From NCBI GenBank assembly GCA_012515645.1, contig JAAYXY010000033.1, positions 1-8,469 of the forward strand: a DNA stretch of 8,469 bases. Direction: 5' to 3'. The translations under genes were made by a program, and so were the position numbers. Source of the DNA: Candidatus Peribacteria bacterium (GTDB taxonomy: Bacteria; Patescibacteriota; Gracilibacteria; Peribacterales; Peribacteraceae). The notes below the pieces were generated by a model, which was not told where the DNA came from, ran no database searches, and worked only from the letters and a program-made list of their open reading frames with translations. Position 1 is the stretch's first letter. Each line of letters opens with the position of its first letter. Shown piece after piece: positions 1 through 6,061 of the stretch.

Positions 1-2
1 AG

Positions 3-914
3 TTCGCTTTTGAGCCTAAAGACCACGTTACACTCGGAGAAGCGCTGGATATTATCGATATACCGCGCGGCGTGAAGGTATCCGGTGCGCGGAGTTACTT
101 TCTTAAAGGCGACGGCGCGCGCCTGCACCACGCGGTGCTGCGCCTGACCATGGACCACCTGACCAAGAAAGGATGGACGCTCTTCAGTCCGCCGCTCATG
201 GCAACATACGACTGCTTTATGGGCACCGGGTTCTTCCCGGGTGTAGACCAGAAGAATATCTACGCCGTCGGCGGACAGGATGACGCAAGCGCTCCCATAG
301 AACACGACGGCACATACCTGATCGGCACGTCCGAAGTTTCTGTATGCAGTTATCACAAAGATGAAGTGCTGCGGGCAGATGACCTGCCCCGGCGCTACGC
401 CGGCTACAGTGCGTGCTTCCGCCGGGAAGCCGGCACGTATGGCAAAGATACACATGGCCTCTATCGCGTGCACCAGTTCGAGAAGGTGGAACAGGTGGTG
501 CTGTGCCGGGCAGACCAGGACGAAGCCATGGAACTCTTTATGGAAATCCGCAGAAACGCGGAGGATATATTGCAAGCACTCGCGCTGCCGTACCGGATCA
601 TCGATGTCTGTACCGGCGATATGGGCAAGGGCAAGGTGTACATGCAGGATATTGAAACGTGGATGCCCAGCCGCCAGAGCTACGGCGAAACGCACTCCTG
701 CTCATACCTGGGCGATTTCCAAGCACGAAGACTGAATATTAAGTACGAAGAGAATGGTGAGAAGTGGTTCGTGCATACACTCAACAACACCTGCGTCGCC
801 AGCCCGCGCATCCTGATACCCCTGCTGGAAATCTACCAGAATAAGGACGGCAGCATCACGGTGCCGGAGGCATTGCGACCGTACATGGGGGGGCAGGAGA
901 AGATTGGGGGGTAG
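3..914 (+). CDS. serS: Seryl-tRNA synthetase, C-terminal catalytic part (5'-truncated by window edge)
   Basis: SerRS charges tRNA-Ser with serine in the cytoplasm. The reading frame is open from base 3, and the first 23 codons already match the family (a DHVTLGEALDI segment leading into KVSGARSYFLKGDGARL), so the GTG at 72 is internal and the true start lies upstream. About 303 residues of a protein usually near 420 are present. The N-terminal tRNA-binding coiled coil is outside the window. Class II motif 2 is clear (FRREAGTYGKDTHGLYRVHQFEKVE region, bases about 417-495). Motif 3 is the divergent form NNTCVASPRILIPLLE, with its arginine kept, instead of the common G-A-x-GR form. A segment around GDMGKGKVYMQDIETW also differs from typical bacterial SerRS. 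The canonical VPEALRPYMGG end is followed by only a few residues before TAG, and the stop sits in a G-rich repeat tract. Function is secure; only the N-terminus is unseen. Confidence 0.96.
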   Translation, partial: FAFEPKDHVTLGEALDIIDIPRGVKVSGARSYFLKGDGARLHHAVLRLTMDHLTKKGWTLFSPPLMATYDCFMGTGFFPGVDQKNIYAVGGQDDASAPIEHDGTYLIGTSEVSVCSYHKDEVLRADDLPRRYAGYSACFRREAGTYGKDTHGLYRVHQFEKVEQVVLCRADQDEAMELFMEIRRNAEDILQALALPYRIIDVCTGDMGKGKVYMQDIETWMPSRQSYGETHSCSYLGDFQARRLNIKYEENGEKWFVHTLNNTCVASPRILIPLLEIYQNKDGSITVPEALRPYMGGQEKIGG

Positions 915-941
915 GATTAGGATTAGGGATGGGAGTAGGGA
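906..941 (+). repeat. G-rich short tandem repeat at the serS 3' end
   Basis: A run of six G carries the serS stop codon. It is followed by two TAGGAT units, a TAGGGAT unit, then GGGAGTA and GGGAG. The period is 6-7 bases and the last units match the GGGAGTA heptads found inside the glycosyltransferase gene at 1966-1995. Another seven-G run lies just upstream at 887-893. It has no terminator form (no T tract follows). It resembles the short tandemly repeated repetitive elements known from cyanobacteria, but that likeness is only in style. Confidence 0.6.
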
Positions 942-942
942 G

Positions 943-952
943 ACCGTACGGT
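943..952. repeat. 10-bp perfect palindrome ACCGTACGGT
   Basis: A perfect dyad lies five bases upstream of the -35 box of the next gene's promoter. It could be a regulator site, but 10-bp palindromes also arise by chance in a sequence this long, and no second copy was noticed. Confidence 0.3.
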
Positions 953-957
953 GGGCG

Positions 958-986
958 TTGCTCTTGATGCATATTTCGACTATAAT
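958..986 (+). promoter_or_regulatory. Sigma-70-type promoter for the small membrane protein
   Basis: The -35 box TTGCTC (958-963) is separated by 17 bases from a perfect -10 TATAAT (981-986). The expected transcription start, 6-8 bases past the -10, falls on the ATG at 993, so the transcript would be leaderless. This also argues for 993 as the start codon, because the in-frame GTG at 951 lies upstream of the -35 box. Confidence 0.65.
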
Positions 987-992
987 GCTTTG

Positions 993-1313
993 ATGCAAAC
1001 ACAAAAAAACACTGCTCTTCGATGCCGCCTGGCTGCCATTGCCGCCATTGTTGTCGTTACCGGAACAATCATGTTCTCGCAGGCAACACTCACGGGGCAG
1101 CTGACTGATCCGGAGCGGGCGTACACGGACACGGAGCGCAGCGAACGCCAGTTACAGGTGCTGCGCAATGCCAGAGCAGAAATCGCATCTATAGAAGCAC
1201 TCTTCTCTAAAGAAGAAACAGATTCGGGCATGCATGCCGCAGCGCCGGAACCGAGCAACCTGATCATGGATATTCTCGATGAGATCGCACGGTGGTTTGG
1301 GGTACAACGGTAG
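993..1313 (+). CDS. Small single-pass membrane protein of unknown function (106 aa)
   Basis: I do not recognise a family. The N-terminus is short and basic (MQTQKNTALRCR) and is followed by a hydrophobic helix at about residues 12-30 (LAAIAAIVVVTGTIMF), which fits a signal anchor or uncleaved signal peptide. The remainder is charged and predicted helical at about residues 38-70 (Arg/Glu-rich, possible short coiled coil). A Pro/Ala linker and a C-terminal amphipathic stretch (NLIMDILDEIARWFGVQR) complete it. The likely topology is a short cytoplasmic tail, one membrane helix and an external helical domain. I chose ATG 993 over GTG 951 because a strong promoter lies between them. No SD is present. 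The gene is alone between serS and the glycosyltransferase and has its own promoter. Confidence 0.6.
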   Translation: MQTQKNTALRCRLAAIAAIVVVTGTIMFSQATLTGQLTDPERAYTDTERSERQLQVLRNARAEIASIEALFSKEETDSGMHAAAPEPSNLIMDILDEIARWFGVQR

Positions 1314-1382
1314 GGAGGCGACGTGATATTCGGAACGGATATGGAATGTGTTTTTGTCTGTATAGAAGTATTTTCCGCATCC

Positions 1383-1410
1383 CTCACTTCTCACTTCTCC
1401 CTTCTTCCTT
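1383..1410 (+). repeat. CT-rich heptanucleotide tandem repeat before the glycosyltransferase
   Basis: Four in-register 7-base units, CTCACTT twice, then CTCCCTT and CTTCCTT, occupy the region directly upstream of the glycosyltransferase ATG (1426). Read on the other strand they are purine-rich heptads similar in style to the GGGAGTR units at 1966-1995. They fill the place where an SD would sit and carry no SD-like sequence. The rest of the 112-base intergenic stretch (1314-1425) has only a weak -10-like TATAGA at 1361-1366 with no good -35. Confidence 0.55.
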
Positions 1411-1425
1411 CATCATGCCTGCAGC

Positions 1426-2604
1426 ATGCGGATCCTCTTCACCCGTTTTCCCCTGGAGAGCGCCAAGGGCGGCGCCGAGCGCCAGACGCTCGCGCTCATG
1501 CGCGGCCTGCGCGACCGCGGCCACGAGGTGGCGTTCCTGGGCAGTTGCCCCGTGCTACTCCAGTGGTGCAAAGAAGTAGGTATCACAGCAACAGAACTGC
1601 AGATCGGTCCGCCGCCGGTAACCAAGTGGAGCGCAGTGAGCTTTGCATGGAGACAGTTTGCCATGCGGAAACAGCTTGCAGCCCATTGTTCCCGGCTTGA
1701 TGTTGACGCAGTTTTTATGCTGAGCCTGAGCGAAAAACTCCTGCTTACTCCACTGCTCGCGGCGCACGACTCCCCGCCGCGAATGTTTTGGTTGGAACAC
1801 GATCCTGTCAGTCGATGGTTCACCCACAACCCCTGGCTGCCGCGGCTGCGCGTACTGAGCCGCGAGGTGATGACTGTTACTGTTTCCGCTTTGAGCAGGA
1901 AAATCTATATTGAACTGGGCTGGGATCCGCAAGCGACCGTTGCCATTGCGAATGGGATTGATGTTGGGGGTAGGGAGTGGGGAGTGGGGAGTAGAGGGCG
2001 GGGGACGGAACTCCCAATCTCCCAATTCCCAATTCCCTACTCCCTACTCCCTACTCCCAAATACCACATCGGCACCGTCGCCCGCCTCGCTCGTGAAAAA
2101 GGCATAGACATCTTGCTCCGTTCCGTTGAACATCTGCCCAATACAGAACTCTACATTGCGGGCACGGGGCCGGAAGAAAAAGATCTGCGAGCTCTCGCTG
2201 CAGAGACGGACATTGCAGAGCGCGTCCATTTTGTGCGGCGCGTCGATGACATCAACACGTTTTACCGTTCGCTCCATATATTCGTGTTGCCTTCCCGCAC
2301 ACACGACCCCTTCGGCCTCGCTGCCGCGGAAGCAATGGCTGCGGGCGTACCAACCGTCGTTACCGATGCCTGCGGCATTGCTGCGCACCTGCGCGATGAC
2401 GAGGCTCTGGTCGTGCCTTCAAATTCCCCAGGAGCCCTAAGCGAAGCCATTTTGAAGCTTGGGAACGCAGAGCTGCGTACCAGGATGGGCAGCGCCGGAG
2501 CGCAGGCCATCCGCGCACGGTTCACGGCGGAGCAAATGGTGGACGCGTATGTGCAGCTTTTCTTGCAACACACAGCAAAAAATCGCTCTCCTAAAAAAGG
2601 CTGA
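1426..2604 (+). CDS. GT4-type (group 1) glycosyltransferase with a repeat-encoded hinge insertion
   Basis: It probably transfers a sugar from a nucleotide-sugar donor to a surface polysaccharide or glycolipid at the inner membrane face; donor and acceptor cannot be told. The GT-B fold is visible. The N-terminal acceptor domain starts MRILFTRFPLESAKGGAERQ, with the usual glycine-rich loop, then FWLEHDP near residue 121 and VSALSRKIYIELG near 153. The C-terminal donor domain contains IGTVARLAREKGIDILL (215-231), YIAGTGPEEKDL (243-254), FVLPS (286-290) and DPFGLAAAEAMAAGVPTVVTDACG (294-317). The EX7E motif reads D294...E302, so its first Glu is Asp. Between NGIDV (180) and KYHIG (212) lie about 30 residues encoded by tandem repeats, where relatives usually have a short linker. 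ATG 1426 is chosen because the family N-terminus begins there. No SD is seen. The C-terminal tail is basic (KNRSPKKG). Confidence 0.9.
   Translation: MRILFTRFPLESAKGGAERQTLALMRGLRDRGHEVAFLGSCPVLLQWCKEVGITATELQIGPPPVTKWSAVSFAWRQFAMRKQLAAHCSRLDVDAVFMLSLSEKLLLTPLLAAHDSPPRMFWLEHDPVSRWFTHNPWLPRLRVLSREVMTVTVSALSRKIYIELGWDPQATVAIANGIDVGGREWGVGSRGRGTELPISQFPIPYSLLPTPKYHIGTVARLAREKGIDILLRSVEHLPNTELYIAGTGPEEKDLRALAAETDIAERVHFVRRVDDINTFYRSLHIFVLPSRTHDPFGLAAAEAMAAGVPTVVTDACGIAAHLRDDEALVVPSNSPGALSEAILKLGNAELRTRMGSAGAQAIRARFTAEQMVDAYVQLFLQHTAKNRSPKKG
1966..2058 (+). repeat. Inverted pair of heptanucleotide arrays inside the glycosyltransferase CDS
   Basis: The left arm (1966-1998) is built of 7-base units GGGGGTA, GGGAGTG, GGGAGTG and GGGAGTA, then a degraded GAGGG. 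The right arm (2011-2058) is pyrimidine-rich with units such as TTCCCAA, TTCCCTA and CTCCCTA (twice), then CTCCCAA. The right arm read in reverse complement nearly matches the left, so a long imperfect hairpin is possible. Each arm also has enough G or C runs for a G-quadruplex (left on + strand, right on - strand). The array is translated in frame as a Gly/Arg- then Pro/Ser-rich linker, residues 180-211. Confidence 0.85.
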
Positions 2605-2630
2605 GAACCTCTGCACGTTTACGGTATACT
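2601..2630 (+). promoter_or_regulatory. Putative promoter for the amidase-SpoIID gene
   Basis: The -10 box TATACT (2625-2630) lies 18 bases after a weak -35 CTGAGA (2601-2606), which overlaps the glycosyltransferase stop codon. Only 9 bases separate the -10 box from the ATG at 2640, so the transcript would have no leader or one of a few bases. The -10 is good; the -35 matches consensus at four of six positions. Confidence 0.45.
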
Positions 2631-2639
2631 TCATCACCC

Positions 2640-5102
2640 ATGCGTGTACCGTGGCTGAGGAGAAAAGGCATGCCCATTCTGTACGTACTCACCGTGCTTC
2701 TTTTGGGCGCCTCGGAACCAGCGCTCCATACGCATACATTTGAAGATCCTATTGATGCCGTAAGTTTGCAGCTCCCTGATAGGCAAGTAGCAATGGAAGT
2801 GCGGGGCTGGGCAGGAACTGCATGGACGCAATGGTATGAACTGGAAGCCGAAGATGAAGCGGATCCGTTGATGTTGGAATCCAACCTCGTTCTCTTCCCT
2901 CAAACGGTACACCGCATCCAGGTGCGCGGCAGCGATGGATATGCCATGCATCCTGTGCGCGTCAGCAGCGTTCCTCCGCGGTATGCCGTTGCGTCCATAT
3001 CGGCGACAGCCGCACCGCGCATTCTCCGGCGATCCGAATGGGGTGCGGATGAAAACTTCTTGTTCTCCGCCCCGGTATCCGAGCGTTCCGAAGAACCGAC
3101 AAAAATAGAGCGGCAGGAAGAAAGCACTCCTTCCATACGTGTGCGCAACTGCCAGACCGCCCAGCAATTGTATCCGGAAGAATTCCGCCTGGCCCGCACG
3201 CAAACGCAGGACGCAAGCGGGCGCACGTACCGCTGGCCGCAGCAGTATTCGCCATCCGTACAACTGTTAGTGGTACACCATACGGCACAAAGAACCATTG
3301 GCGACGAGCGCCCGGGGTATGAACGCATGCGTGCTCTGTACACATACCATGCCAACACCCTTGGATGGGGCGACGTGGGATACCACTACATCATTGATGA
3401 AAACGGGCAGATTTACGAAGGGAGGGCCGGCGGCAACGGCATAGTGGGAGGGCACGCGTACTGCGCGAATATCGGAACCGTCGGCGTCGCCCTCATGGGG
3501 AACTTCGACCTGGAGATCCCTGCGCAGGCACAGGTGCGCAGCCTGCAGTGGCTCCTGAAAACCCTCGCTGATACGTACGACATAGACCTGAATACGAACG
3601 TGGACTTCCACGGCGTTTCCATGGATCCGATCGTGGGACACCGCACGCTCATGGCAACGGCATGCCCGGGATACTTTATGTACCAGGCTCTCAGTCAGGT
3701 ACGCCAAAACGTGCGCAGCGGCAACACAAACAGATCTGTCACCTTCCCCCGCCCGCGGCGCACTGCGGAAACGGAAGATTCCCAAACCCCTGCAGTGGCA
3801 ATGCAAACCGAAGGTATACGTGCCATTGGGTCCACCACCATCACCGGCGCACCGGGAGGACAGACACGCCTGACGCTGTTTTATACCTCTGGAGACGCGT
3901 TCGGACAGCGCCGCGACCGCATTGCCGATGTGGAACGTTCACACTCACGCATCGGCGTGTGGCAAGACATGGGCGACGGCGAAGAAATGCGTGTGCGGCG
4001 CGAGCTCCTGCTGCCGCAACGCATGCAGAAACATGAGACCATTACGCTTTCCGTGCGCATACAACTCCCACGAGAAGAAGGCAGCTTCCAGCTGCGCATT
4101 GGTGATGTTCTGTACACCCTCAATGCCACCGGCAGGCAGCGCACCGCGTTGCCCCTGCGCGCCGTCGCTCCTCCTGCCGCCCAAACCAATGCAGTAACGC
4201 CGCAGGCAAACATTGTCCGTCCACGTCCGACTGCAACGGTTGCCCAAACGTCCGTTGCCCGAACCGCCACTGCGAGACAGAGCCTGAGAGATACTACCGC
4301 GATCCGCATTCGCCTGGGGTACAGCGGCGACACGGCAACCGTTCTCTCCGCAGGCGGTCTTACGCTGCGCGCAGGGGATACTTCGTACACACGCATTGAC
4401 CTTTCCCGCGAAGGCGATAGCTGCATCGCACGGGAATCCGGTACCGTACTGGGGCGGGGCATCGTGCGCATAACTCCCGGTGACGGCATCACCACCGTCG
4501 CCAGCTGGCAACGTGCCGCCAACCGTTTCCGGGGCGTCCTGGAATGCCGCATCGTCGACGGCGAGCTGGTACTCATTAATGAAATCCCGATGGAAGACTA
4601 CATTGCCGGACTTGCAGAAGAACCGGACAGCGAACCGTACGAAAAACAGCGGGCTTTTGCCATTGCGGCACGGAGTTACGCAGCACACTACAGGGAACCC
4701 AGCAATACCAAGTTCCCCGGCATGCCATACCACGGCGATGACAGCCCCGCGCGGTTCCAGGCGTACCACGGCGCACACTTTGAATCCTCTAATCCCCAAT
4801 GGGTTCGCGCGGTTAAAAGCACGGCAGGGATTGTCGTTAAAAAGGATGGCAGTACTGTTCGGACCGCGTACTTCTCTTCCGATGACGGCCGCACCCGTTC
4901 ACCGGAAGAAGTGGGCTGGCCTAACTTTCCCTTTGCGGAAGTGTTCAGCAGCAAGCCCGATCCGTGGTGTGCCGGTCTGCCCATGTGGGGCCACGGCGTC
5001 GGCATGTCGGGGTGCGGAGCCAGGGGGCAGGCACTGGAAGGCAAAACAGCAGAAGAGATCCTGGAGTACTACTACCCGGGAACAGTGCTGGAACAACTAT
5101 GA
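2640..5102 (+). CDS. Secreted two-enzyme wall hydrolase: N-acetylmuramoyl-L-alanine amidase (PGRP/Amidase_2) fused to SpoIID domain
   Basis: The protein has 820 residues. A basic N-terminus and hydrophobic helix (about 11-23) form a signal peptide or anchor. A beta-rich region follows (about 35-112). The PGRP-type start R-SEWGADE is at 131-138. The zinc-amidase core runs from about 207 to 350, with candidate zinc ligands His213 (VVHHTA), His334 (VGHR) and Cys342 (TACPG), and the typical IIDENGQIYEGRAGG (251-265) and GTVGVALMGNFD (279-290). This domain should cut between MurNAc and L-Ala. A middle beta-rich region (about 385-500) and a Pro/Ala/Thr linker (505-548) lead to a SpoIID domain (about 553-818). 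That domain has IPMEDYIAGLAEE (649-661, with Glu660/661 at the place of the catalytic Glu), AIAARSYA (674-681) and GHGVGMSGCGARG (784-796). SpoIID enzymes are lytic transglycosylases acting on denuded glycan. The Cys/His zinc site known from sporulation SpoIID is not evident here. The single chain could therefore strip stems and then cut glycan. No SD; convergent 6-base overlap with the next gene. Confidence 0.9.
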   Translation: MRVPWLRRKGMPILYVLTVLLLGASEPALHTHTFEDPIDAVSLQLPDRQVAMEVRGWAGTAWTQWYELEAEDEADPLMLESNLVLFPQTVHRIQVRGSDGYAMHPVRVSSVPPRYAVASISATAAPRILRRSEWGADENFLFSAPVSERSEEPTKIERQEESTPSIRVRNCQTAQQLYPEEFRLARTQTQDASGRTYRWPQQYSPSVQLLVVHHTAQRTIGDERPGYERMRALYTYHANTLGWGDVGYHYIIDENGQIYEGRAGGNGIVGGHAYCANIGTVGVALMGNFDLEIPAQAQVRSLQWLLKTLADTYDIDLNTNVDFHGVSMDPIVGHRTLMATACPGYFMYQALSQVRQNVRSGNTNRSVTFPRPRRTAETEDSQTPAVAMQTEGIRAIGSTTITGAPGGQTRLTLFYTSGDAFGQRRDRIADVERSHSRIGVWQDMGDGEEMRVRRELLLPQRMQKHETITLSVRIQLPREEGSFQLRIGDVLYTLNATGRQRTALPLRAVAPPAAQTNAVTPQANIVRPRPTATVAQTSVARTATARQSLRDTTAIRIRLGYSGDTATVLSAGGLTLRAGDTSYTRIDLSREGDSCIARESGTVLGRGIVRITPGDGITTVASWQRAANRFRGVLECRIVDGELVLINEIPMEDYIAGLAEEPDSEPYEKQRAFAIAARSYAAHYREPSNTKFPGMPYHGDDSPARFQAYHGAHFESSNPQWVRAVKSTAGIVVKKDGSTVRTAYFSSDDGRTRSPEEVGWPNFPFAEVFSSKPDPWCAGLPMWGHGVGMSGCGARGQALEGKTAEEILEYYYPGTVLEQL

Positions 5103-5930
5103 CACCAACATCACTACGCCCATCACCACGATGCCGCTCGCAAGGAGCAGTTTCCATAGCGACTGCTGCCGTTCATGGAGAAAGGTATAACTGAATACGG
5201 CGGCAAAGAGGATGCTGGTGCGTTTGACGGCGATCACATGTGGAGCCGGTCCTGCAGCAATCGCCATGAACGTGGTGAAATCCTGCACAATGGTCACCAG
5301 GGCAAAAATCAACAAGAGTCGCATCATGGGTACTGTGATCCGCGTGCGATTGCGCTGCATGCAGGAAAAAGCGGCGTTCCACACAAACGTTCCGGTTGCC
5401 GCAAGCGCTAGGACTGCGAATGGGTGTGGGAAACGCAGCAACACTTCTTTTATGGCCGCTACGTTCACCCCCAGCACCAGTACTCCCAAAAGCGTGTACC
5501 ACGGCCACGGCTCGCGCCATGCCTGCCAGTTGCCGCGATACAGGTAAAACAGCCCCGTCGTTACCACGAAGATCCCCATGACGTGTGCAGGGAGGAATAC
5601 GTTCCTAAAAAAGATCGCCGAAACCACCAGCGTCGAGAGTGTGGAAATGGCTGCGAGCGGTTTTACAACGGTGACCGGCGCCCTCTGGCTGGCATAGGTG
5701 AGCAGGTACATCGTCCAGGGTATAACAGCCAGAGGCAACACCAGATACAGCCGCCACCAGATTTCCGACCATGGATACGTAACCTGCGTGAGCATCCACA
5801 GGAAGAACGGAACGCCCCATGCCGTGACCGCCGCAGTCGTAGTGCTGCTGGCAATGCCTCTGCTCATGCGTGCAAGCAGCCACATCCAGGCGTACAGCAC
5901 GGCCGAGATCAGAGCGAGAAGAAACCACAT
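5097..5930 (-). CDS. EamA-type transporter (drug/metabolite transporter superfamily)
   Basis: The 277-residue protein is almost wholly hydrophobic, with about ten predicted membrane helices in two halves, as usual for EamA proteins. The first half has ASQRAPVTVVKPLAAIS (80-96) followed by FFRNVFLPAHVMGIFVV (107-123). The second has AAGPAPHVIAVKRTS (225-239) followed by FLHERQQSLWKLLLASG (250-266). These repeat the family pattern of a Pro/Ala helix and then a re-entry loop, with HER in the second half where many members have GER. Members export or import small metabolites (amino acids, nucleotide precursors, lipid-linked sugars); the substrate cannot be read here. A -10-like TAGAAT ends 6 bases before the ATG and no SD is present. 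The gene is alone on this strand, and its stop overlaps the tail of the convergent hydrolase gene. Confidence 0.85.
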   Translation of the reverse strand: MWFLLALISAVLYAWMWLLARMSRGIASSTTTAAVTAWGVPFFLWMLTQVTYPWSEIWWRLYLVLPLAVIPWTMYLLTYASQRAPVTVVKPLAAISTLSTLVVSAIFFRNVFLPAHVMGIFVVTTGLFYLYRGNWQAWREPWPWYTLLGVLVLGVNVAAIKEVLLRFPHPFAVLALAATGTFVWNAAFSCMQRNRTRITVPMMRLLLIFALVTIVQDFTTFMAIAAGPAPHVIAVKRTSILFAAVFSYTFLHERQQSLWKLLLASGIVVMGVVMLVS

Positions 5931-5936
5931 GGGTGC

Positions 5937-5942
5937 ATTCTA
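5937..5942 (-). promoter_or_regulatory. -10 box for the EamA transporter gene
   Basis: On the minus strand TAGAAT (5942 to 5937) stands exactly 6 bases before the ATG at 5930, which would make the mRNA leaderless. At 16-18 bases upstream no good -35 is visible (AATGCA at 17), so the assignment rests on the -10 and on the spacing shared with two other genes in the window. Confidence 0.4.
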
Positions 5943-5995
5943 GCAGTGCTATGACGCTGTGCATTTGCTACAGTGCGGCTATAGGAAACCATTCC

Positions 5996-6055
5996 TTGTA
6001 AATACCGCATTTGGTTTACAATTTTGTTTACAATTAAAAAAACTTTGTTTACAAT
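5996..6055. promoter_or_regulatory. Operator-like cluster of TTTACAA motifs
   Basis: TTTACAAT occurs at 6015-6022, 6027-6034 and 6048-6055, and its inverse TTGTAAA at 5996-6002. The inverted copy and the first direct copy form a perfect 7-bp dyad with a 12-base spacer (5996-6021). The second and third copies begin 21 bases apart, two helical turns, and coincide with the -35 and -10 boxes of the downstream gene. A protein bound there would block transcription. The gene starts with a DNA-binding domain, so autoregulation is a natural guess. Confidence 0.55.
6027..6055 (+). promoter_or_regulatory. Promoter of the wHTH-ATPase-DUF4325 gene
   Basis: The -35 box TTTACA (6027-6032), 17-base spacer and -10 TACAAT (6050-6055) make a good sigma-70-type promoter. 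The ATG at 6062 is 6 bases past the -10, at the expected transcription start, and there is no SD, so translation is probably leaderless. Confidence 0.65.
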
Positions 6056-6061
6056 CTTGTT

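Noticed and set aside
72..74. GTG at 72 as the start of SerRS
   Set aside because: The frame is open to base 3 and the preceding codons encode conserved SerRS sequence; the gene is simply cut by the window edge.
906..952. Rho-independent terminator of serS
   Set aside because: The G-rich tract has no complementary arm nearby and no T run follows; the 10-bp palindrome alone is too short and lacks a T tract.
951..992. Upstream GTG start for the small membrane protein
   Set aside because: A complete -35/-10 promoter lies between this GTG and the ATG at 993, so the extra 14 codons would lie upstream of the transcript.
1966..2058. CRISPR array
   Set aside because: The units are 7 bases in tandem without spacers; there are no 25-40 base repeats with unique spacers and no cas genes.
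3945..4799. Long minus-strand open frame of 284 codons opposite the hydrolase gene
   Set aside because: It overlaps a clearly homologous protein on the + strand, has no recognisable domain, and its Cys/Arg/Gly-rich composition is typical of an antisense shadow in GC-rich DNA. The minus-strand frames at 3881-4576, 3267-3806 and 2634-3263 are rejected likewise.
2602..5102. Alternative genetic code with TGA read as glycine
   Set aside because: TGA ends the glycosyltransferase, the hydrolase, the SLH gene and the peptidase fragment at expected family lengths, and glycines use GGN codons.
5424..5954. Plus-strand open frame of 176 codons opposite the EamA transporter
   Set aside because: It is Arg/His/Pro-rich without domain features, while the minus strand encodes a coherent multi-pass membrane protein.
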